Below are positions 57,916 to 64,000 of a stretch of DNA of 64,000 nt, piece after piece. Made by a program: the position numbers and the translations under genes. The notes below the pieces were generated by a model. It made no database searches and was not told the origin of the DNA. It was given only the letters and a program-made list of their open reading frames with translations. Origin of the DNA: Dillenia suffruticosa (Eukaryota > Streptophyta > Magnoliopsida > Dilleniales > Dilleniaceae); NCBI GenBank assembly GCA_033439265.1, contig JAVTVX010000004.1, positions 11,979,701-12,043,700 on the forward strand, written 5' to 3'. Position 1 is the stretch's first letter. Each line of letters begins with the position of its first letter.

Positions 57916-58215
57916 TGGTATCAGAGCAAATTTCGATCCCTTCCTCTTCAAGGAATTGAGTAGAAGAAAAAACACATGATTGTCCCTCTTCTTCCATTCT
58001 CTGTAGGAAGAATCCACCTCTTCAAGTGGTTGATCAAGTATGTGACCCTCCAAGTTGTGAAGTTCCAGCACCCTTCTCATCAAGGCTGCCCATTGATAAT
58101 AATTTCCTCCTCTTAATTGAATGGAGGATATATTTTGAAATTGGGTAAGGTTGATGGAAGGTGGAAGGTCACCCAACCTTGAAGAGGAAGGGATCGAAAT
58201 TTGCTCTGATACCAT
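57915..58215. pseudogene. Head-to-head family b gag stubs at the palindrome centre
   Basis: Thirteen codons of family b gag in plus orientation (57915-57953) run directly into about 262 bp of the same gag 5' end in minus orientation (58215 down to about 57952). The joint shares only GG. About 220 bp of gag between the two breakpoints exists only on the right arm. This geometry is a fold-back inversion joint. Confidence 0.88.
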
Positions 58216-58663
58216 GTTGAAATATCAAAAGATAGAGCACAAGAAATGAAGAATACTTCTGAATTTTATTGAAGAAGAATGAGAGCATACATGGACAGAT
58301 TTGAGAGCATTTTTCTCATGGTTTTTGGAGATATAATGAGGCTCTATTTATAGAGAAAAGGGAAAAATAGCCAGTAGAAAGTGATATTCCCGTTGGAGCT
58401 CAAACCCCAAGGAATTCCAACAGCTAGTTTTTTGACTGTTGAAATATATGCTGCCCAAACTGCCCCTAGCTATTTGGGTTTGCTTCCTAGACTTTTCTCC
58501 AAACTTTTGGGCTTCCTTGGGCCTATTTTTGAATGTATTTTGGGTTGGTTTAGGCAGCCCAAATGGGCCATGCTTGCTGGACAATGCATGCTGATTTTTG
58601 GACTTCTAAGTAGATGCACTTGGTTGGTGATGAAGATGGGTTAAGTTATCCTTCTTTTCAACA
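58215..58663 (-). repeat. Family b LTR stub, minus orientation (B6)
   Basis: 449 bp. By eye it differs from B5 at about two positions, and it shares with B5 the private variant cattatatctcc. It is flanked on the right by ggtat (58664-58668), the complement of the atacc that flanks B5. Confidence 0.93.
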
Positions 58664-60187
58664 GGTATGAATGAGTTCAAAGGCATTTTCATATATTGTG
58701 TTTGAGATTGGATAGTACACTTTAGTTTGTTTTCCAAAAATACAAGCTTTGCAATGCCTATTTTCTACTCTTTGACTTGGAAATAGGCGTTTCAAAGCTA
58801 AATCTCCTGGGTGACCTAGTCGGGCATGCCATATAGAAAACGCTTGACTTTGAACTCCAAAAGCTTGATTTTCTTGGTCCAAGAAATATAGGTTATTCCT
58901 CCTAGATCCCTTGCCAATCAAGTGATTCGTTTTGACATCCTGAAAAATAACTTGGTTAGGATCAAAAGTGGCTTTGCAATTATGGTCTTTGGTAAATTTA
59001 CTAATGAACATGAGGTTAGAGTTAAATTTTGGCACACATAAAGCTTTAGTTTTCTTGCCTAGGAGTTCAACTTCACCTAGATGATCAACTTTTAGTTTTT
59101 GACCATTAGCAACCTTGACAATCTTATAAATAGATAGAGGAATGAATTTCCTAACTTTGTTTTTATCCTTTACCATGTGATTGTCACAACCCGAATCAAT
59201 AAGCCATTTATTTAAATGAGATGAGTTCAAGTTGTTACCGGAATGAAGGGCAACTTGGCTAAGGAGCCTTTTCATCTCTTTTTGCATCTCCTCCATCTTG
59301 GATTCGAGTGCAGCCACTTGGGAGACTTGTTGAGCATGAGCTGGTTGTTCCACCTCCTTCTTGTTGTTCTTTCGGCGCAAATTTGGGTAGAGAACCAGCA
59401 CCTTTCCCTTTTGTGGCCGGGTTTCTTGCAATTTGTACAAACATCCTTTTTAAAGAAATTTTGAGCTTTGTTGACCATATGATCATCTTGGACAGCTTTG
59501 AAGGCTTGAGCTTCAGATTTGAGCTTGGTAGACTCCTCTAGCCTCATGCTAGTCTCGGCCCTTTGAATCATAAATTGAACTTCTTAGAATGAAGGGAATA
59601 TCTTCATTCTAAGGATTTCTTGACGAATTGAAGCATATTCCTCTCCAAGACCCATAAGAAGACCAAAGGTCATGTCTTCATCATTTCTTTGAAGAATGGT
59701 CTTGAGATTAGAAGTTGAAGGCCTAAGAAGATTAAGCTCATTCCAAAAATCCCTATATTCCCCAAAGTATTCGGGTAGGGTTTTACCTCCTTTTTGAATT
59801 TTGAAGATTTTTCTTTTGAGCTCAAAGATTCGTCCGGTGTTGGTCTCTTGCCCATATAAAGCATGCAATTGATCCCACAAAGCCCCTTGCATTTGGAATA
59901 CAAGTAGTCATTGCTTTGTGGGTTTTGTCAAGAGACATTTGAAGTAACACCACCACTTGGTCATCTTGCTTCTTCCACGATTTGAATGTAGGGTCGGCAT
60001 CATCTAAAGGATCCTCCAATATGTGATTTTCAAGATTGAAGAAGTTCAAGGATCGCTTGATGGTGTCTTGCCAAGCATTGTAATTTGATGAATCTAAGAG
60101 AATGGAAGTAAACATGGAAGTACTAATTTGTGGTGGAGGATTACCAACACCGGAAGATGAAGGTATCGAAGCCTGCTCTGATACCAT
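58664..60187 (-). pseudogene. D5 gag-protease and start of integrase (inverted partner of D4)
   Basis: The same span of family d as D4 but on the minus strand. It starts at the LTR/PBS ATG and ends at the same ELIHT codons. Breaks: an extra C near 59885, a TAA at 59584-59586, and a frame change near 59395 beside the zinc knuckle CTNCKKPGHKRERC. Protease LIDSG and the integrase HHCC motif are readable. It differs from D4 at about 3-4% of bases by eye, and the disabling mutations are not shared. Confidence 0.9.
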
Positions 60188-60669
60188 GATGAAATTTAAA
60201 TATAGCAAGCTAAGAATGAAGAAAGAAACTTCAAGAATTTAATTAAGAAATCAAAGAGAGTTTACATGCAATGAAGGCATATTTTTCATACCTTCCAAAT
60301 GAACAACTAAGCCCTATTTATAGAGAACAAGAGGAGAGGAAAAGATATGAGAAAAGAGAAGGAGGAGAGGGTAATGCCCTCTCCATTTCTAGCTGTTGGG
60401 GCTGTCGCCAATGGCTAGTTTTTACTAGCCGTTGGGGACAGCCCCAACGGCTATTTTTTGCTAGCCGTTGGGGGACCTTTTGGTCCCCCATTTGCTGGCC
60501 CGGGCTGGGCACGAATTCTGCGGGCAAGGCCCATTTAGGGCCCAAATTGGAACCCTAAAAGGGAATTACAATTATAACAAAAGAAAGGAAAAATTCTGTC
60601 TAAATTAGAGCTATACATTTAGACTTCATTCCCTTAGGATATAAACCCTAATTATCCTTTATTTCAACA
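60187..60669 (-). repeat. D5 5' LTR
   Basis: 483 bp. On the plus strand it begins tgatgaaattt and ends tttcaaca. MSA-type sites are at 60426-60436, 60443-60453 and 60462-60472, with hairpins as in D4. The right flank gaaca lies in family e gag. Confidence 0.9.
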
Positions 60670-60916
60670 GAACAAATGCAAGCGGTTTTGGAAAAAGAAG
60701 GATAAGAGCAAACTGAAGTGTTACAACTGCAAAGCTCTTGGTCATTTCACTCGAGAATATCCCGATTTAAAAAAGTTAGCACCCTGTAACGCTTCTCTAA
60801 GTGTTATATATGTCTCTAGCACTGTTTTACTTTCTGAATCTTATCCTATGTGGATTATAGATTCAGGAGTAACAGATCATAAGACGAGAGATCAAAAAGC
60901 GTTCATGGACTTTGAA
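60670..60916 (+). pseudogene. Copia family e fragment E1: zinc knuckle and protease
   Basis: The D5 LTR joins directly to family e gag. The fragment holds the knuckle CYNCKALGHFTREY, with its last Cys changed to Tyr, and the protease motif IIDSG, then stops. It is about 85-90% identical by eye to 61706-61960, so it is a separate, second copy. Confidence 0.8.
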
Positions 60917-60964
60917 TGAATGAGCATGAATACTTACAATAATCTCTCTGTGAAAACCCAAATC

Positions 60965-61988
60965 ATGACATCGAAATCAATAATAGTAGTTTTAAATAAA
61001 TGTGATAAGTTTAATGGCGACAATTATGACATTTGGCGCTGTAAGATATGGAATGTGCTAGAAGAGCAAGATGCCTTAGAGGGTATCAACCATATCAAGC
61101 AAGACCCTGAAATTGCAAACACTGCTCAATAGAGAAGAGATTAAGAAGTTTACCAGCGTGGAAGAAGAAAAATTCCACTGCACATGGCATCCTGGTTAGT
61201 TTTGTAGTTGATGATCTCATACATAGATGTGAGTAATTCTCTACTGCTCATGATATACGGGTATAACTCAGAGAGAAGAATGGAGGTACCAGTGTGACCC
61301 GTCTGAGGCAATTGACTATTAAGTTTGACACGTATAAAAAGAAATCTAATCACAGTATCAAACTACACATGAGAACTATGTCAAATATGATAAGCGAATT
61401 GAAGTCAGCAGGTCATGTTTTATCTGATGAGCAATAGGTTCAAGTTTTAATCCAATCCCTTTCGGACCAGTGGGAGACTTGAAGGTCCATGTGACTCACA
61501 ATGATAGCATTAAGACTTTCGCTGATGCTTTTGGCCACGTAAAACTCGAATATGAGCGGCTTGGTACTGCAAAATTGATTTCGAATGCCTTTGTAGTTGA
61601 GTCCAGTTCCCAGAAAGTTTCGGGCTTTAATCGCAAGGGGAACAAGAACAAGGGCAAGAAAGGGAAGGAAATTGCGGAAGGGTCTAAGAAGAACAATTCC
61701 AACCGCAAGAACAAAGGTAAGCGGTTTTGGAAAAAGAATGATAATAGCAAACTGAAGTACTACAATTGCAAAGCTCTTGATCATTTCACTCGTGAATGTC
61801 CCAAACTGAAAAAGGTAGCACCCTGTAACGCTTCTCTAAGTGTTATATATGTCTCTAGTACTATTTTACTTTCTGACTTTTATCGTATGTGGATTATAGA
61901 ATCAGGAGCAACAGACCATGTGATGAGAGGTCGAAAAACATTCGTGGACTTTTGTCGAGTTTCTCCTATGCAAGATGGATATACGTAG
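60965..61988 (+). pseudogene. Copia family e copy E2: gag and protease
   Basis: Gag opens at ATG 60965 with the FNGDNYDIWRCKI block typical of copia gag. A stop follows at 61130-61132, then the GGTSVTRLRQLTIKFDTYKK block with several stops. A basic Lys/Asn-rich stretch leads to the knuckle YYNCKALDHFTREC, whose first Cys is Tyr. The protease reads IIESG, so the catalytic Asp is Glu. I see no LTR or PBS upstream. It is a different copia family from a-d, with its own leader and gag type. Confidence 0.78.
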
Positions 61989-63523
61989 GAAATAATACAA
62001 AGGTCTAAGTCAAAGGGATTGGCACTTATAAACTGGAGTTACGAAGTGGCCAAACCCCCATCTTACATGATATTCTCTTTGTATCGAAAATTCGACGAAA
62101 TTTAGTCTCTGTTATTGTTCTTCTCAGACTAGGTTATGACTTGAACTTTACTCATGATAGGGTTTGTATTTATAATGATGGTGTGTTTTATGGTACTGAC
62201 ATCTGTTAAATGGATTTCTTACTTTGGATTGTGACAGACAAATGTTTAACTGTTATGTTGATCATTATATTTCGTTAAATGTTTGTTCTTCTAGTAATGC
62301 TAATATAGATGACAAAGTATGGTATGCTAGACTTAGTCACATAGGGTAGGACATGATAAATCGACTTCTGAAAGCAGGACTATTGGGTTCACTTACTAAA
62401 ATTGATTTACTGAATTGTGAATATTATCTTACCGGGAAGAAGACTCAAAAACCATTTGTAAAAGCCGTGAGGGCTGTACTTCCATTACAATTGGTTCACT
62501 CCGACATTTGTGGTCCAATGAATGTGAAGGCTAGACATAGAGCGTCATATTTCATTACTTTTATTGTTGATTTCACGCGTTTTGGTCATACCTATTTGAT
62601 TACTTACAAGTCTAAATCACTTGAGTGCTTTCGATATTATATGAATGAAGTGGAGAATCAAATGAATAGAACGATTAAAACCTTAAGGACAAATCGATGG
62701 CATGAATATCTATCAGATCAGTTCAATGATCTGTGTAATGAAAAGAGAATAATTAGATAATTGACTATTCCCCACATGTCTCAACAGAATGGTGTTGCTG
62801 AGATGAGGAATAGGACATTGTTGGAAATGATGAGATCTATGATGGTGCAGGCTAACTTGCTAATTTTCTTTTGGAGAGATGTATTGTCAACTGCGACCTA
62901 TATCTTGAATAGAGTGCCTTCAAAAATAGTACCTACAACACTGTACGAACTTTGGATTGGTAGGAAACTAAGTCTGACTGGTCTTAGATCCTGGGGATTG
63001 GCAGCATATGTTCATGACCCTTCTAATAAATTTGGAAAGCTTGGTCCCCGAGGGAAGAAATGTTTCTTTATTAGGTATTGATCATTCAAAAGGTTATGTG
63101 TTCATCGGTGAAAGGGAAGATGGTACTGTAACCGAAATTGAATCACGAAATATGATATTTTTAGAAAATGATTTTCCTAGTAAAGGTGATATAACAAAAG
63201 GAGAGTTTTTGTTTGAATTAAATAATTCAAATGATAATTCTGTGCAGAATGGATCAAGGGAATTACGAGAAGTTGAATCCCTAGATGATCCCAGTAGGAG
63301 GGATTCAAATTCTAACGATTCAACTGAATCATCAATTCGAAAAAGTGTTAGGAAAGGTGTGCCCAAACGTCATTATGAAATTGAAGGGCACGCTTTTATC
63401 ATTTCTCCACAGGATGAAGATGAGCCGAAAAATGTGAACGAGGCTTTGTCTTGTCCTGCCAAGGATGAGTGTGTAAAAGCAATGGAGGAAGAAATAGAGT
63501 CGATAGATTCCAACCATGTTTAG
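61989..63523 (+). pseudogene. E2 pre-integrase and integrase region
   Basis: After several stops, the integrase region reads LVHSDICGPM (first catalytic D), a second block TNRWHEY in place of the usual DxGGEY, a TAA at 62758-62760, then SQQNGVAEMRNR (catalytic E). The frame shifts near 63070, after GKKCFFI, and continues as a linker to a stop near 63523. The zinc motif has decayed (Cys-Glu-Tyr in place of C-x2-C). It is clearly inactive. Confidence 0.78.
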
Positions 63524-64000
63524 GAACTGGTTGATCTTTCACCTGGGCGTAAACCTATTGTGAACAAATGGGTTCTCAAAGTTAAATGTAAAGCTGATGG
63601 AACAATTGAGATGTACAAATCTCGGTTGATGGCAAAAAGTTATACCCAATAAGAGGGTATTGATTATGAAGAAACTTTTTCACCAGTAGTAAAATTTGTC
63701 TCTATTCGCCTATTGTTAGCTATTGTAGTCAATTTAGATTTAGAATTATATCAGATGGATGTGAAGACTGCATTTCTCAATGGAGAACTTATAGAAGAAA
63801 TTTACATGGAACAGGCAATAGGTTTCATAGTTAAAGGTCAAGAAAACAAAATTTGCAAATTGAATAGATTAATTTATGACCTCAAACACTCTTCAAGACA
63901 ATGGTATTTGAGATTTCACAGAACCGTAATCTCTTCTGACTTCGTAATGATAGACGAAAACTATTGTGTTTACGTGAAAAAGTTCAATGATAAGTTTGTA
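63524..64000 (+). pseudogene. E2 reverse transcriptase start, runs off the window
   Basis: Copia RT N-terminal half: NKWVLKVK, a TAA within the SYTQ-EGIDYEETFSP block (about 63651), then LYQMDVKTAFLNGEL with the first catalytic Asp, and a degraded LIYDLKHSSRQWYL block. YVDD would lie beyond position 64000. Confidence 0.8.

Noticed and set aside
1..64000. CRISPR arrays, bacterial operons, organelle DNA or intact cellular genes
   Set aside because: None was seen. Short repeats are LTR or minisatellite units, and all long frames belong to retrotransposon polyproteins.

Overview
This is plant nuclear DNA, probably from a eudicot angiosperm. It is a heterochromatin-like block built almost entirely of LTR retrotransposons. 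I see no intact host gene, no tRNA or rRNA gene, no CRISPR array and no organelle insert. The plant assignment rests on the Ty1/copia gag-PR-INT-RT-RNase H polyproteins, the plant-type primer-binding site TGGTATCAGAGC (initiator tRNA-Met), 5-bp target-site duplications (TSDs), and U3 promoters rich in TGGGCY and AACGG motifs. Working names used here: four related copia families, a (gag begins MVSEQSIPSSSRLGDPP), b (MVSEQTSIPSSSRLGDLPP), c (MVSEQTSTPGLGNSLPQ) and d (MVSEQATIPSSSG-like); a more distant copia family e; a Ty3/gypsy chromovirus-like element (Gy1); and a decayed Ty3/gypsy gag-protease element (Gy2).

Layout. 1-2008: partial copy A1 (minus strand). 2222-17521: A2, into whose 5' LTR B1 inserted (7357-17468), into whose 5' LTR C1 inserted (12305-17342). 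All three insertions have perfect TSDs (GTATG, GGGAA, TTTTG). 17522-31850: an older host layer, namely a dimeric minisatellite and the Gy2 gag/protease remnant, itself hit by C2 (18220-23245, TSD GCTAA), A3 (23451-28591, TSD GGTGG) and an internally deleted solo LTR (30643-30789, TSD CTTCA). 31848-35648: an unclassified repeat and the 3' half of Gy1. 35649-40447: D1 (plus strand), inserted in the Gy1 reverse transcriptase.

40448-60669 is a rearranged zone of truncated copies: C3, B2, a 301-bp integrase scrap D2, the nearly intact B3 (45446-50534), D3, C4, B4, D4, a head-to-head pair of family-b LTR stubs, and D5. D4, the b stubs and D5 form a palindrome of about 5 kb centred near 57953. 60670-64000 holds two decayed family-e copies running off the window.

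How the parts work. Each a-d element is very compact. The gag ATG uses the last base of the 5' LTR, the PBS is read as the first gag codons (MVSE), the polypurine tract is read as the last pol codons (NLRGS), and the polyprotein ends about 20 codons inside the 3' LTR. C1 is the one copy that looks intact: one 1398-residue ORF with all catalytic motifs, and two 456-bp LTRs in which I saw no difference. B3 is disabled by a single 1-bp deletion.

Most notable signals: perfect MSA-type (YCYAACGGYYA) Myb sites arranged as consecutive small hairpins upstream of the TATA box in family a and d LTRs; three nested insertions within 16 bp of the same integrase codons; and the palindrome, whose b-LTR core is far more similar between arms than the flanking d sequence. 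All percentages and difference counts were made by eye.
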